From Tannerellaceae bacterium (GTDB lineage Bacteria > Bacteroidota > Bacteroidia > Bacteroidales > Tannerellaceae), in contig JAITKB010000034.1 in assembly GCA_031278605.1 (NCBI GenBank), positions 1-54,083 of the forward strand: a stretch of DNA of 54,083 nucleotides, in the 5' to 3' direction. This document shows, piece after piece, positions 30,134-40,200 of this stretch. The position numbers were made by a program, and so were the translations under genes. Each line of letters opens with the position of its first letter. Positions within the stretch are counted from its first letter, which is position 1. Below the pieces are notes generated by a model. It had not been told where the DNA came from, did no database searches, and saw nothing but the letters and a program-made list of their open reading frames with translations.

Positions 30134-30880
30134 ATGACATTATTGAAAGGTAAAGTGGCGCTCGTAACAGGTGCCGCACGCGGCATAGGAAAAGCTATCG
30201 CCCTGAAATTCGCTTCGGAAGGCGCTGATGTGGCGTTTACCGATTTGATGATTGACGAAGTCGGTCGGGACACCCAAAAGGAAATCGAAGCCTTCGGCGT
30301 AAAAGGCAAAGGATTCGTCTCCAATGCCGCCGACTTTGACCAGGCACACCAAACCGTGAAAGACATTGTAAGGGAATTCGGACGAATCGACGTCCTGGTC
30401 AACAACGCAGGCATTACACGCGACGGACTGATCCTGCGCATGACGGAAGATCAATGGGACCGGGTGATTCAGGTAAACCTCAAGTCGGCCTTCAATTTCA
30501 TACACGCCGTTGCGCCCGTTATGATGAAGCAAAAGAACGGCAGCATCATCAATATGGCTTCCGTGGTTGGCGTTTCCGGCAATGCGGGACAGGCCAACTA
30601 TGCCGCCTCGAAAGCCGGAATGATCGCCCTGGCCAAAAGCATCGCCAAGGAATTAGGCTCGCGGGGAATCCGTGCCAATGCCATCGCCCCGGGTTTTATC
30701 CTTACGGACATGACCGCCGGATTGCCGGAAGAAGTGAAAGCCGAATGGGCCGGGCAAATCCCCCTCAGACGGGGAGGAACCCCCCAAGACGTGGCCAACG
30801 TAGCCACCTTCCTCGCCTCCGACTTATCCTCGTACGTCACCGGACAAACCCTCCATTGCTGCGGAGGAATGAATACGTAA
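30134..30880 (+). CDS. fabG: 3-oxoacyl-ACP reductase
   Basis: A 248-residue SDR enzyme reducing 3-oxoacyl-ACP with NADPH. It has the cofactor motif TGAARGIG (residues 12-19), NNAGI at 90-94 and the catalytic Ser 143, Tyr 156 and Lys 160 (SKAG block). It follows fabH after 43 bases and precedes the pseudouridine synthase by 6. Confidence 0.92.
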   Translation: MTLLKGKVALVTGAARGIGKAIALKFASEGADVAFTDLMIDEVGRDTQKEIEAFGVKGKGFVSNAADFDQAHQTVKDIVREFGRIDVLVNNAGITRDGLILRMTEDQWDRVIQVNLKSAFNFIHAVAPVMMKQKNGSIINMASVVGVSGNAGQANYAASKAGMIALAKSIAKELGSRGIRANAIAPGFILTDMTAGLPEEVKAEWAGQIPLRRGGTPQDVANVATFLASDLSSYVTGQTLHCCGGMNT

Positions 30881-30886
30881 AACGTC

Positions 30887-31570
30887 ATGGAAATCATCTA
30901 CGAAGACAATCACATCATCGCCGTTAGTAAAGCCTGCGGAGAGATTGTGCAGGGGGATAAAACCGGCGATACGCCGCTTTCGGAACAACTCAAAGAATGG
31001 CTGAAGGAGAAATACCAAAAACCGGGCAATGCCTTTGTCGGCGTAACGCATCGTCTGGACCGACCCGTGAGCGGAGCCATCCTCTTTGCCAAAACCTCCA
31101 AAGCGCTCTCCCGACTGAACGATATGTTCCGCTTCGGACAAGTGAAGAAAACCTATTGGGCAATGGTCAAAAACCCCCCGCCCCAGGAGGAAGGCCAACT
31201 GATTCACTGGATAAGTCGCAACGAATTGCAAAACAAAAGCTACTCCTACGACGAAGAACGCCCACACAGCAAACAAGCCGTCCTGTCCTATAAGCTGATC
31301 GGGCGAACCGATGCCTACTACCTCCTGGAAATCCATCCCCAAACCGGCCGGCATCATCAGATCCGTTCCCAACTGGCTAAGATCGGTTGCCCCATCAAAG
31401 GCGACCTGAAGTACGGAGCCAAACGTTCCAACCCCGACGGGGGTATCTCCCTGCACGCCCATAGCCTGGAATTTGTTCACCCCATCTCCCAAACAGCCGT
31501 CAGGATCGTTGCCCCGCTTCCTCCGGGCTACGCCCTTGGGCAAAAGGACGCATACGAAATAGACGAATGA
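30887..31570 (+). CDS. RluA-family pseudouridine synthase
   Basis: A 227-residue RNA pseudouridine synthase without an S4 domain. The catalytic motif HRLDRPVSG has Asp at residue 58; IHPQTGRHHQIRSQLA is the second family block. The target (rRNA or tRNA) cannot be told. Its stop overlaps the start of the acyltransferase gene by 4 bases. Confidence 0.88.
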   Translation: MEIIYEDNHIIAVSKACGEIVQGDKTGDTPLSEQLKEWLKEKYQKPGNAFVGVTHRLDRPVSGAILFAKTSKALSRLNDMFRFGQVKKTYWAMVKNPPPQEEGQLIHWISRNELQNKSYSYDEERPHSKQAVLSYKLIGRTDAYYLLEIHPQTGRHHQIRSQLAKIGCPIKGDLKYGAKRSNPDGGISLHAHSLEFVHPISQTAVRIVAPLPPGYALGQKDAYEIDE

Positions 31571-32118
31571 GAAAGATGTTAAGTAAATGGATGTTCCGCA
31601 TAGCGGGCTGGAGGAAAGGTCCTATGGGCGAATATGTGCCGAAATGTGTGATATGCGTAGCCCCCCATACCAGTAACTGGGACCTTGTTATCGGGAAACT
31701 GCTCTATACCTCGCTGGGGAGGAAAGCCTATTTCCTTATCAAGAAAGAATGGTTTTTCTTTCCCCTGAACCTCTTCTTTAAATGGATCGGAGGCATTCCG
31801 ATCGACCGGGGCGGCAATGCCTCGGTAACCGACCGGATGGCAAAGGAGTTATCCGGACACGCCACCTTTCACCTTGCCGTTACGCCCGAAGGTACGCGCA
31901 AGATGACGCAGGAATGGAAACGCGGCTTCTATTACATCGCCATCAAAGCCAACGTGCCCATCCTGCTCGCCTACATTGATTACCTGAAGAAAGAAGTAGG
32001 CGTGAAAACGCTCTTCTACCCCACGGGAAACGCCGAGGCCGATATACCCGCTATCCGGGCCTATTACCGGGGCGTGACGCCCAGGCATCCGGGAAACTTT
32101 GCCGACCATGGCCGATAA
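31567..32118 (+). CDS. PlsC-family acyltransferase, short form
   Basis: A 183-residue acyltransferase with the catalytic motif HTSNWD (His 34, Asp 39) and the TPEGTR motif further on. It is shorter than the 9107 gene and lacks a long N-terminal membrane anchor. It could acylate lysophospholipid or another glycerolipid. It overlaps the neighbouring genes on both sides and belongs to the fab-linked operon. Confidence 0.82.
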   Translation: MRKMLSKWMFRIAGWRKGPMGEYVPKCVICVAPHTSNWDLVIGKLLYTSLGRKAYFLIKKEWFFFPLNLFFKWIGGIPIDRGGNASVTDRMAKELSGHATFHLAVTPEGTRKMTQEWKRGFYYIAIKANVPILLAYIDYLKKEVGVKTLFYPTGNAEADIPAIRAYYRGVTPRHPGNFADHGR

Positions 32119-32884
32119 CCTGCATATTACCGGCATACAGGCGCCCGTTTCCTGGGAAGACAGACAGGACAACCTTGCCCGCTTCGGCCACCTGGTCCGC
32201 CGCGTAAGCGGGCAAACGAACTTAGTCGTGCTACCGGAAATGTTCACCACCGGATGCTCCATGAACGTGGAAACCCAAGCCGATACGATGGACGGAATTA
32301 CCCTGGCAACCATCAGGACCTGGGCAAGGGAATGTCACACAGCCCTCACCGGAAGCTTCCTTGCCCGGGACAACAACCGATACTACAACCGCGCCTTCTT
32401 TATCACCCCCTCCGGAGAATCCTTTTATTACGACAAACGCCACCTGTTCACACCGGCCGGCGAACACCTGCGTTTCACGCCCGGCGCCCGTCGCCCGTGG
32501 GTGAACTACCTGGGCTGGAACATCTGCCTTCAGGTATGCTACGACCTGCGCTTTCCCGTATGGAGCCGCAATGTCAATAAGGCCTACGACCTGCTGATCT
32601 ACATGGCCAACTGGCCCGAAACACGGATCCGGGCCTGGCATACCCTGCTCCCGGCACGCGCCATAGAGAACCAGGCCTACGTCTGCGCTGTGAATCGTAC
32701 GGGAAACGACCGGGGGGAATACCGCGGACATTCGGCCATCTATTCCCCGTTGGGAGAGAAGCTCTCGGAGGCCGGAAACGAAGCGGAAGTAATCTTCGGC
32801 AACCTCCTGGACAAGCATTCCTTAGAGGACCTGCGAAGGCGTTTCCCCGTGTGGCAAGACGCCGACCCGTTTACACTGGAATAA
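32108..32884 (+). CDS. Nitrilase-family amidohydrolase (omega-amidase-like)
   Basis: A 258-residue carbon-nitrogen hydrolase. The Glu-Lys-Cys triad is clear: Glu 44 in LPEMFTTG, Lys 110 in YDKRHLF and Cys 144 in QVCYDLRFP. The sequence is closest in pattern to omega-amidases (YafV type), which hydrolyse alpha-ketoglutaramate and related compounds in metabolite repair. The ATG at 32108 is preferred to the TTG at 32099. It overlaps the acyltransferase gene by 11 bases. Confidence 0.85.
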   Translation: MADNLHITGIQAPVSWEDRQDNLARFGHLVRRVSGQTNLVVLPEMFTTGCSMNVETQADTMDGITLATIRTWARECHTALTGSFLARDNNRYYNRAFFITPSGESFYYDKRHLFTPAGEHLRFTPGARRPWVNYLGWNICLQVCYDLRFPVWSRNVNKAYDLLIYMANWPETRIRAWHTLLPARAIENQAYVCAVNRTGNDRGEYRGHSAIYSPLGEKLSEAGNEAEVIFGNLLDKHSLEDLRRRFPVWQDADPFTLE

Positions 32885-32926
32885 CAACAACCACCAAACT
32901 ATACCCACCTCCAAACAATACCCGCC

Positions 32927-34213
32927 ATGAAAAACCGCACCCCTTGGGCCTGGATCCCCACGCTTTATTTTGCCGAAGGCCTGCCCTACGTAGCCGTGAT
33001 GACCCTTTCGGTTATTATGTATAAGAAGTTGGACCTCTCCAATGCCGAGATTGCCCTTTATACCAGCTGGCTGTATCTGCCCTGGGTCATCAAACCCTTC
33101 TGGAGTCCGTTTGTCGACCTGATAAAGACCAAACGCTGGTGGATATACACCATGCAACTGCTCACCGGCGCCGGCCTGGCGGGGGTCGCCTTTAGCATCC
33201 CTGGCGACTTCTTCTGGCAGGCTTCGCTGTCTTTTTTCTGGCTGTTGGCCTTCAGTTCCGCTACGCACGACATTGCCGCCGACGGCTTTTATATGCTTGC
33301 TTTGTCCACCTCCCGGCAAGCCTTCTTTATCGGGATACGCAATACGTTTTACCGCATCGCCATGGTTACCGGACAGGGCCTGCTGGTGATGTTGGCCGGA
33401 TACGTTGAGACCCGCACGGGGCGGATACCCTATGCCTGGAGCATCGTATTCCTGATCCTGAGTGGCGTGTTTGTTGCGGCCTGCGCCTGGCACCGCTTTA
33501 TACTGCCCCTTCCGCTGGAAGACCGGCAGCGCAGCGGCGTTACCCCGGCTACGATCCTGAGGGAATTCATCAAGGCCTTTGCGGATTTCTTTCGCAAGAA
33601 GGGCATCGTGGCTGCCCTCCTCTTCATGCTCACCTACCGCCTGGGGGAATCGCAGTTAGTCAAGCTGGCCTCTCCCTTTTTGCTGGACGCAAGGGAGCGG
33701 GGCGGCCTCTCGCTGTCCACGGCCGAGCTGGGCCTGGCCTATGGGACGGTGGGCGTCGTATCGCTGATGCTGGGCGGGATCCTGGGCGGCGTGGTGATCG
33801 CCCGCTTGGGTGGTCTGCGGCGCTGGATTTGGCCCATGGCCCTGTCGCTCTTTTTGCCCAACCTGGCCTATGTCTATATGGCCTATGCCCTGCCCGATAA
33901 CCTTTTCATGATCAGCGTCTGTGTAGGCTTCGAGCAATTGGGTTACGGCTTTGGCTTCACCGCCTATACGATGTACCTGATGCTTTTCTCCGACGGCCCC
34001 TACAAGACCTCGCACTATGCCATCTCCACCGGCTTCATGGCCCTGGGGCTGATGCTCCCCGGCATGTTTTCCGGATGGATACAGCAAGCCACCGGCTATC
34101 CGTTGTTTTTCCTTTGGGTACTGGTGTGCAGTCTTCCGGTATTCTTTGTCATCCCCTTCTTAAAGGGTGTCGGAGGGGGGAAAAAAGGCAGCCCACCTAA
34201 GTCCTATACTTAG
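32927..34213 (+). CDS. MFS transporter, AmpG-like
   Basis: A 428-residue transporter with about twelve membrane helices. The N-terminus (PWAWIPTLYFAEGLPYVAV) and the segments LPWVIKPFWSPFVDLIKTKRWW and HDIAADGFYM match AmpG-type permeases, which import muropeptides for peptidoglycan recycling. The substrate is inferred from family only. The last codons and the TAG stop lie within repeat array D. Confidence 0.8.
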   Translation: MKNRTPWAWIPTLYFAEGLPYVAVMTLSVIMYKKLDLSNAEIALYTSWLYLPWVIKPFWSPFVDLIKTKRWWIYTMQLLTGAGLAGVAFSIPGDFFWQASLSFFWLLAFSSATHDIAADGFYMLALSTSRQAFFIGIRNTFYRIAMVTGQGLLVMLAGYVETRTGRIPYAWSIVFLILSGVFVAACAWHRFILPLPLEDRQRSGVTPATILREFIKAFADFFRKKGIVAALLFMLTYRLGESQLVKLASPFLLDARERGGLSLSTAELGLAYGTVGVVSLMLGGILGGVVIARLGGLRRWIWPMALSLFLPNLAYVYMAYALPDNLFMISVCVGFEQLGYGFGFTAYTMYLMLFSDGPYKTSHYAISTGFMALGLMLPGMFSGWIQQATGYPLFFLWVLVCSLPVFFVIPFLKGVGGGKKGSPPKSYT

Positions 34214-34262
34214 GTAGGCTGGGTCCTATACTTAGATAGGCTAAGTCCTATACTTAGCCTGG
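34197..34262. repeat. 22-bp tandem array D (three hairpin units)
   Basis: Three exact 22-bp units begin at 34197, 34219 and 34241, each containing GTCCTATACTTAG. Units 1 and 3 form hairpins with loop CCTAT: ACCTAAGT/ACTTAGGT in unit 1 and AGGCTAAGT/ACTTAGCCT in unit 3. The bases outside TAAGT differ between the two but stay paired. The array spans the MFS stop codon and ends 16 bases before the stop of the convergent sufS gene, so it probably acts as a bidirectional terminator or 3-prime end stabiliser. Confidence 0.9.
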
Positions 34263-34278
34263 GGCTGTCTACGAGCCG

Positions 34279-35499
34279 CTAACGCTTGAAAAGAGTTCTT
34301 ACTTGCTTGATCCCGTCGATAAAGACGTCAATTTCTTCCTTTGTGTTGTACAGCGCAAAAGAGGCGCGTACGGTGCCCTCTACCCCCAGGGCCTTCATCA
34401 GGGGTTGGGCGCAATGATGACCGGTGCGCACGGCAATGCCCAGTTGGTCGAGCAGCAGGCCTGTGTCGTAGGGGTGGATATCCTCCAAAAGAAACGATAC
34501 GACACTGCTCTTCCGCTCCGTGCGGCCGAAGATGCGAACCCCTCCGACCTCCTGCAAACGCCCGGTGGCATAACGCAGCAGTTCCTGTTCGTGTGCCGCG
34601 ATGTCTGCCCGCCCAAGTTGTTCGATGTAGGCCAGGGCCTCAGCCAGGGCCGTTGTCCCGATGTAATCGGGCGTGCCGGCTTCGAACTTGAACGGCAAGT
34701 CGTTGAAGGTGGTTTTGTCGAACGAAACGGAGGCAATCATTTCGCCTCCCCCCTGGTAGGGAGGCAGCTCCTCCAGGCGTTTTTCCTTGCCGTACAATAC
34801 GCCGATACCGGTCGGTCCGTAAATCTTATGGGCCGAAAAAGCATAAAAATCCACGTCCAACGCCCGGACATCCACCCCAAGATGCGGCACGGCCTGCGCC
34901 CCGTCCAACAAGACCGGCACCTGGTGGCTGTGGGCTATGGCGATCAGGGTTTCCACCGGGTTGATGGTCCCCAGGACGTTCGACACATGCGTGAGCGATA
35001 CCAAACGCGTACGTTCCGAAAAGAGCCTACGGTAGGCCTCCAGGTCCAGGGCTCCCGTCTCGTCAATGGGCACAACCTTCAAGGTCAGGTTTTTCCTGGC
35101 CGCCTGTATTTGCCAGGGGACAATGTTGGAATGATGCTCCATCTCGGAAAGGATGACCTCGTCGCCCTCGGTCAGGAACTTCTCCGCAAAGCTCGAGGCA
35201 ATCAGGTTGATCGCCTCGGTGGTCCCGCGGGTAAAGATGATTTCATGGGCGAAACGGGCGCCCAGGAAATCCCGGACCGCACCCCGCGCTGCTTCGTGCG
35301 CCTCGGTTGCCGCCTGGCTGAGGTAGTGAACCCCCCGGTGGATGTTTGCGTTCACGTTGTAGTAGCCTTGCTTTATTTTTTCTACCACCGGGCGTGGCTT
35401 TTGGGTGGTTGCCGCATTGTCGAAATAGACGAGCGGCTTTGCGTAGATCGTTTGTTGCAGGATAGGGAAATCCTTCCGCAGGGTTTGTATCTCGAACAT
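34279..35499 (-). CDS. sufS: Cysteine desulfurase (SufS type)
   Basis: A 406-residue PLP enzyme that takes sulfur from cysteine for iron-sulfur cluster assembly. The PLP Lys is in FSAHKIYGPTG and the persulfide Cys in RTGHHCAQP; YFDNAATTQKP is the typical start. No sufBCD or sufE gene is adjacent. It is instead the last gene after porU-porV-ispF, starting 3 bases after ispF. Confidence 0.92.
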   Translation of the reverse strand: MFEIQTLRKDFPILQQTIYAKPLVYFDNAATTQKPRPVVEKIKQGYYNVNANIHRGVHYLSQAATEAHEAARGAVRDFLGARFAHEIIFTRGTTEAINLIASSFAEKFLTEGDEVILSEMEHHSNIVPWQIQAARKNLTLKVVPIDETGALDLEAYRRLFSERTRLVSLTHVSNVLGTINPVETLIAIAHSHQVPVLLDGAQAVPHLGVDVRALDVDFYAFSAHKIYGPTGIGVLYGKEKRLEELPPYQGGGEMIASVSFDKTTFNDLPFKFEAGTPDYIGTTALAEALAYIEQLGRADIAAHEQELLRYATGRLQEVGGVRIFGRTERKSSVVSFLLEDIHPYDTGLLLDQLGIAVRTGHHCAQPLMKALGVEGTVRASFALYNTKEEIDVFIDGIKQVRTLFKR

Positions 35500-35502
35500 G
35501 GC

Positions 35503-36006
35503 TTAGTGTTTGTCTGGTTTCAAATCGGATTGTGTAATCAGCGCCGTTACATAGGCCGCAATGCCTTCCTGGCGGCCGGCGAATCCCAAGCCTTCGCACG
35601 TGGTGGCCTTAATGGATATATCCCCGGGGGGGATTTGCATCACGGCGGCGAGCGTTGCCTGGATGTCCGGGATGTAAGGGCTGAGTTTGGGGTGTTCGGC
35701 TACGACGGTGGCGTCGATGTTTCCCGTTTCGTATCCCTTGCTGCGCAGGAGCTGCATGGTTTTCCGAAGTAGTATTTTGCTGTCGATGTCTTTGTATTCC
35801 TGGCTCGTGTCGGGAAACTGACAGCCGATGTCTCGCATACCGGCCGCGCCCAGCAGAGCGTCGCATAGGGCGTGGATCAACACATCGGCATCGCTATGCC
35901 CCAGCAATCCAAGCCGATGCTCAATCCGTACGCCCCCCAGCCATAAGGCCCGGTTGGGCGCCAGGGCATGGACGTCGTAGCCGAAACCCACCCGTATGCG
36001 GGTCAT
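35503..36006 (-). CDS. ispF: 2-C-methyl-D-erythritol 2,4-cyclodiphosphate synthase
   Basis: A 167-residue enzyme of the MEP isoprenoid pathway. Metal ligands appear in GYDVHAL (Asp 11, His 13) and HALCDALLG; GHSDADVLIHA and ATVVAEHPKL are further family blocks. It overlaps the porV stop by 4 bases. The porU-porV-ispF order is also known in Porphyromonas gingivalis (PG0026 to PG0028, from memory). Confidence 0.95.
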   Translation of the reverse strand: MTRIRVGFGYDVHALAPNRALWLGGVRIEHRLGLLGHSDADVLIHALCDALLGAAGMRDIGCQFPDTSQEYKDIDSKILLRKTMQLLRSKGYETGNIDATVVAEHPKLSPYIPDIQATLAAVMQIPPGDISIKATTCEGLGFAGRQEGIAAYVTALITQSDLKPDKH

Positions 36007-37214
36007 TGGAAGAGGTTTTTTATGCCGTCCATGTCGAAGGAGAGGGAAAAGCGCAGGGTTTGGTCCAGGGGATTGTTGGGAACGGTGCTGATCAGGTAGG
36101 CGGCGTCGAGTTGGAATACGTTCATGCGGAAGCCGGCGCCCAGGGAGAAGTATTGTCGGTTGCCTTTGTTTGGGTTTTCGTAGTAATAGCCTCCCCGGAC
36201 AAAGAACTGCTCGTTGTAGCTGTATTCGGCGCCCAGGGAAACGTTCACTTCGCTTAGTTCTTCTTCTAAGCCGCCCGGTGCATCGCTGAAGGACCGGAAG
36301 ATACCGGTCATGAACGACATCCGGTTGTATTCTTCCCTGAGTTTATCGTAGGCCTCTTGTGCTTCTTCCGTATTCCCCCTGCTCTTGGGGAGGCTGGGTA
36401 CCAAATATTTACCCAGGTCCACGTAAACACCCAGGCGGTTGTAGTCGTCCAGCGGATACAGCAGCCCGGAGCCTATCTTCAGCATGGTGGGGATGAACTG
36501 GTTGGTGGCTCCGCCGTCGTAGGATATTTTCGTTCCGATATTGGAGACGTGGTAGCCGAGCGTCCACAGGCTTTCCGAACTGCCCAGGATGACGTATTTC
36601 TCCAGATACCCCGACACATCGGCGGCAAAGGAGTTGCCTGCCGTCATGGCGTCGCTCTGGTCGCCCATATCGGAGCGGATGTACCTAAGGGAGACTGCCA
36701 TGGAATAGAGTTCCGACAATTTGCGGCTATAACTTGCGTCGATGGCCATCTCGTAAGGGTTGAGGTAGTTGTAGGGGATGGGGTCCGAGGGCATCGTTTC
36801 GGCTATTTCCCCCAGGGAGAAATAGCGCAGGGATGCGCTGACGGCCTGGTTGTCGTTGTAGCCTATCTTATAAAATCCGGAGAGGTAGGCCAATGCCACG
36901 TCGTTGACTATGCGGCGCAACCAGGGCGTATAGGACAGTCCGATGCCGGCATTGCTGTAATGGAAGGCGTATTTGGCAGGATTCCAATACTGGGAGGCGA
37001 TGTCTGCACCACTGGCTACCCCGTTGTCGCCCATGGAGCCTCCCCTGGCATCGGGGGCAATGGAGAGCGAAGGGGCTGCGGTATTGATGGGGGAGAAACG
37101 GTTCTGTTCTTCCTGTTGCGCCCCAAGGGGGAAAGTTATACCGGGGAGGAAAGTCATACTGAGTATAAGCAACAGGCAGGCTGTGATATGGGGGGGGGTT
37201 GTTCTTGTTTTCAT
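36003..37214 (-). CDS. porV: Type IX secretion outer-membrane protein PorV (LptO)
   Basis: A 403-residue outer-membrane beta-barrel of the FadL-like type. It has a signal peptide, followed by the N-terminal block SLSIAPDARGGSMGDNGVA that is diagnostic for PorV, then SQYWNPAKYAF and repeated amphipathic strands. PorV brings cargo with a C-terminal signal to the PorU sortase at the cell surface. It lies 46 bases after porU and is probably co-transcribed. Confidence 0.93.
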   Translation of the reverse strand: MKTRTTPPHITACLLLILSMTFLPGITFPLGAQQEEQNRFSPINTAAPSLSIAPDARGGSMGDNGVASGADIASQYWNPAKYAFHYSNAGIGLSYTPWLRRIVNDVALAYLSGFYKIGYNDNQAVSASLRYFSLGEIAETMPSDPIPYNYLNPYEMAIDASYSRKLSELYSMAVSLRYIRSDMGDQSDAMTAGNSFAADVSGYLEKYVILGSSESLWTLGYHVSNIGTKISYDGGATNQFIPTMLKIGSGLLYPLDDYNRLGVYVDLGKYLVPSLPKSRGNTEEAQEAYDKLREEYNRMSFMTGIFRSFSDAPGGLEEELSEVNVSLGAEYSYNEQFFVRGGYYYENPNKGNRQYFSLGAGFRMNVFQLDAAYLISTVPNNPLDQTLRFSLSFDMDGIKNLFQ

Positions 37215-37260
37215 TCATGCTTGGGTTTGATACAACACTATAAACTGCGGGCGTTCCGGT

Positions 37261-40200
37261 TTATTGTGCGAGTACTACGAATTTGCCGGATAGCGAGGCT
37301 TCCGCCGTTTGGGCGCTACGGATGGCGGCGCGATAGAGGTAAATACCGGGACGAAGGCGCGAGCCGCTGTTGCTTGTCAGGTTCCACTCCACGATGTAGG
37401 GGGCGTCCAGGGCGGAGGAGCCGTTTTCCTGGAGATGCCATTGAAGTTGTCCGGTCATATCGTACACCCGCAGGCTTACTTGCAATGCGGATTCGGGGCG
37501 ATTGTGCCGGATGAAAAACCGTACGTATTCGCGGGCGGGAACCGGTGCAACAAGCACGGCAGCGATATCGGGTCGTATGGTTTCCTCTACTTCAAAGGTA
37601 AACGTGTCAAGCGTGGGATTGTTGGCCACGTCCCATACCCTGAATTCGGCCGTGTGTATACCCGGCGCAAGGGCAGGCAGCGAAAAGGTCACCAGGCCTT
37701 CCCCTTGGCTATCGGGCAATAAGCGGTAATAGGAGTTGAGGTTGTAGGTGAGGACGGGGTTGTTGTCTATGGAGAGCACGATGTCGTGTCCGATGCTGCT
37801 CCCGCTGATGTTAACGCCCGATTCATCCCACAGGCGGGCTACGAACAAGGGGGTGGGATTCACTTTCATGCCATCGCTGAAGGTAGAATCGTTCAGGAAC
37901 AGTTGCCGTATTTCCGGGCCTTGCGTATCTTCCTCCGGGTGCAGGGCCGAGCCTCCGACCCGGAAGTCGTTGAAGTAGCCTTGCGCTTCCCGAGCTGAGT
38001 TGTCGGCAAGGGCATAGAGGTTCATCAGGCCGTAGTCGTTGGAATAGGAAATATCCTTGGGGACGGTGAAGGAGAATCCGAAGTTTCCGTTGCTCACCTT
38101 GCTGTTCCCCACGTAGAGCGTATTGGGATAGTCGGTGAATTCAAACGGATTCCCGTTATGGTTGTTGTCCAGGGTTTGGAGTGTTTGTTTGCTGTCCAGG
38201 ATGTTGACGGTCAAGGAGCCGGAGAAGTCGGTTGCTATGGTATTCCCGTCGGGCGAAAGGATGTGGCCCTCGACGGTGATTTTCTCCAGGGCTTTGAACG
38301 TGACGGCTTCGCCCGTGTTTACCGCTTGTCCGTTTATGCTTGTCACCTGCATCCGGTATTCCGGGCAGGCGAGTTTCATGGCGGGGTCTCCGATCAGGAT
38401 AAAGTTAAGTTTATTGGTATCGTAGAGTTTGTTTTTGGTCTGCCTGATGATGTCGCCCAAGGTTTGCCGTCCTCCCTTGGGGGTTAAGGCGAAGAGTTCC
38501 CCGATCAGGTTGTTGTTGAGCTGGAAATTATTGCTTGAATACACTACGCGCGTTGTGGTGAAGAGGGCTATTCCTCCGCTTTTCTGTAGGAAAACATTTT
38601 CCCCGGCAGAGGTTGACGGATGATCGAAGCGGGTAAAGTCGCAGGTAGCCGTTATCCACAGGGGGAGGTAGGGATAGGAGAAATGAGCAATATCTGCCGT
38701 TGCGCTCAGCACTTTCTCGTCGCTCCACTGTTCGGTGCTTCCATGTCCGGTGTAATTGATTACCAGCAAACCGTCTTTGAGTTGTTTTTGTATGTTTTGC
38801 CGCACATCCGGGTAGGTGGAACTGCTTTTCTTGTAGGCGTCGAAGAAGATCTTGCTTACAAGGAATTCGGGATGTTCGTTTCTTACCCGTTCGCCCAGGC
38901 TGTCGGCATATTCCATGTGTTCGTTGCTGTAAGCATCTGCCGCACTTCCGTCGTCGGCCACAAAGCACACCCTGTTTTTCCATGCGCCTGTCGAGGCATT
39001 GTCTATATATTGTAAGACTTTATCTACCGCAAGCGTTGCTTCCTCCTGCGTCCGGACGGGGAAGCGACCAATGCCCAACTGTATGTTCCCTATCCCGAAA
39101 GGCGCATCTTCGAGCGCCCCGAAGTAATCGTCCGTTACATAGGAATACTGGTTCAGGGAGTTTTCCGATTGATACGTGAGCAACATATTGGAGGTAAATA
39201 CATTTTTCCATCCGGCCGTTACGGAGCGGTTATCGTAGGCGCCGTCGCCGAAGAGGAGGAGGTATTTCGGTCGGTCGGCCTCTGTTGCGCTACGGTCGTA
39301 AAACATCTTCATAAAGCGGCGGTAGGCCGTGGCATCCGGCGCTCCGCTGGAAAATTCATTGTATATCTGCTGCGGACTTACCACCTCTACGCTCAGGTTA
39401 TCCTTTGTGCGATGTATTTCGGCCAGGCGTTCGGCCTGGGGGCGGAGGGCATCCCCGGCGATGAGGATCATATCCGTTTGCGGCAGGGCGTGCAGGTTCT
39501 GGTTGGTCACTTCCCCAACGATTTCCCAGGCCCCCTGTTCCTGGTTGGTCTGTACGGCTGCAAACTCCCGCAAACTGCCGGCCGGGATGGTGAACGACAC
39601 CTCCGTCCCATCCCGCCGCGTCTCTATCCGTTTGGGGTTTATCCCGTCGGTAACGTCAAACACCAGCGTATGTTCGTTGGCTTCCCCCAGTACAAAACGG
39701 GAGATATTATTGCGTGAGGCGATGCTGCGGAACAGGGTGAACGGTCCGTATGGTTTCAAGGTGCGCTTGACGTGCAGGCGGATATAATCCAGGTACACAT
39801 TCTCGTCGCCCGTATTATTGTATCCGACGCTGATGACCGGATTCTCATTTTTGTTGCCCGCCCATACTCCGGTATTCGTCCCGGCTACGGCTTTGGTGTA
39901 GGTGTTCCCGGAACCGACCGCTGCGAGTTTGATGTCCAACAGGGGATTCCCCTCGATGTATAAGGTTGCTATGCCTGTTGTTGATTTGGGACGGGCGATG
40001 AAGCGCATGCTCCAGATCCCGTCTTCGCCGGTCAGACCGGGGATGCGGAATACCGACGAGGCAATGGTGCGCGAACCGCCGGTGGCGAAGGATTCGCCGA
40101 ATAGCTCCCGTCCGGAGTTGTTGATTGAAACCAGGTCCTCTTCAAACACCCGGTATTCGTCGAAGGAGGTGATGGTCAGGGATGCTTCAGGGGCGGTGGC

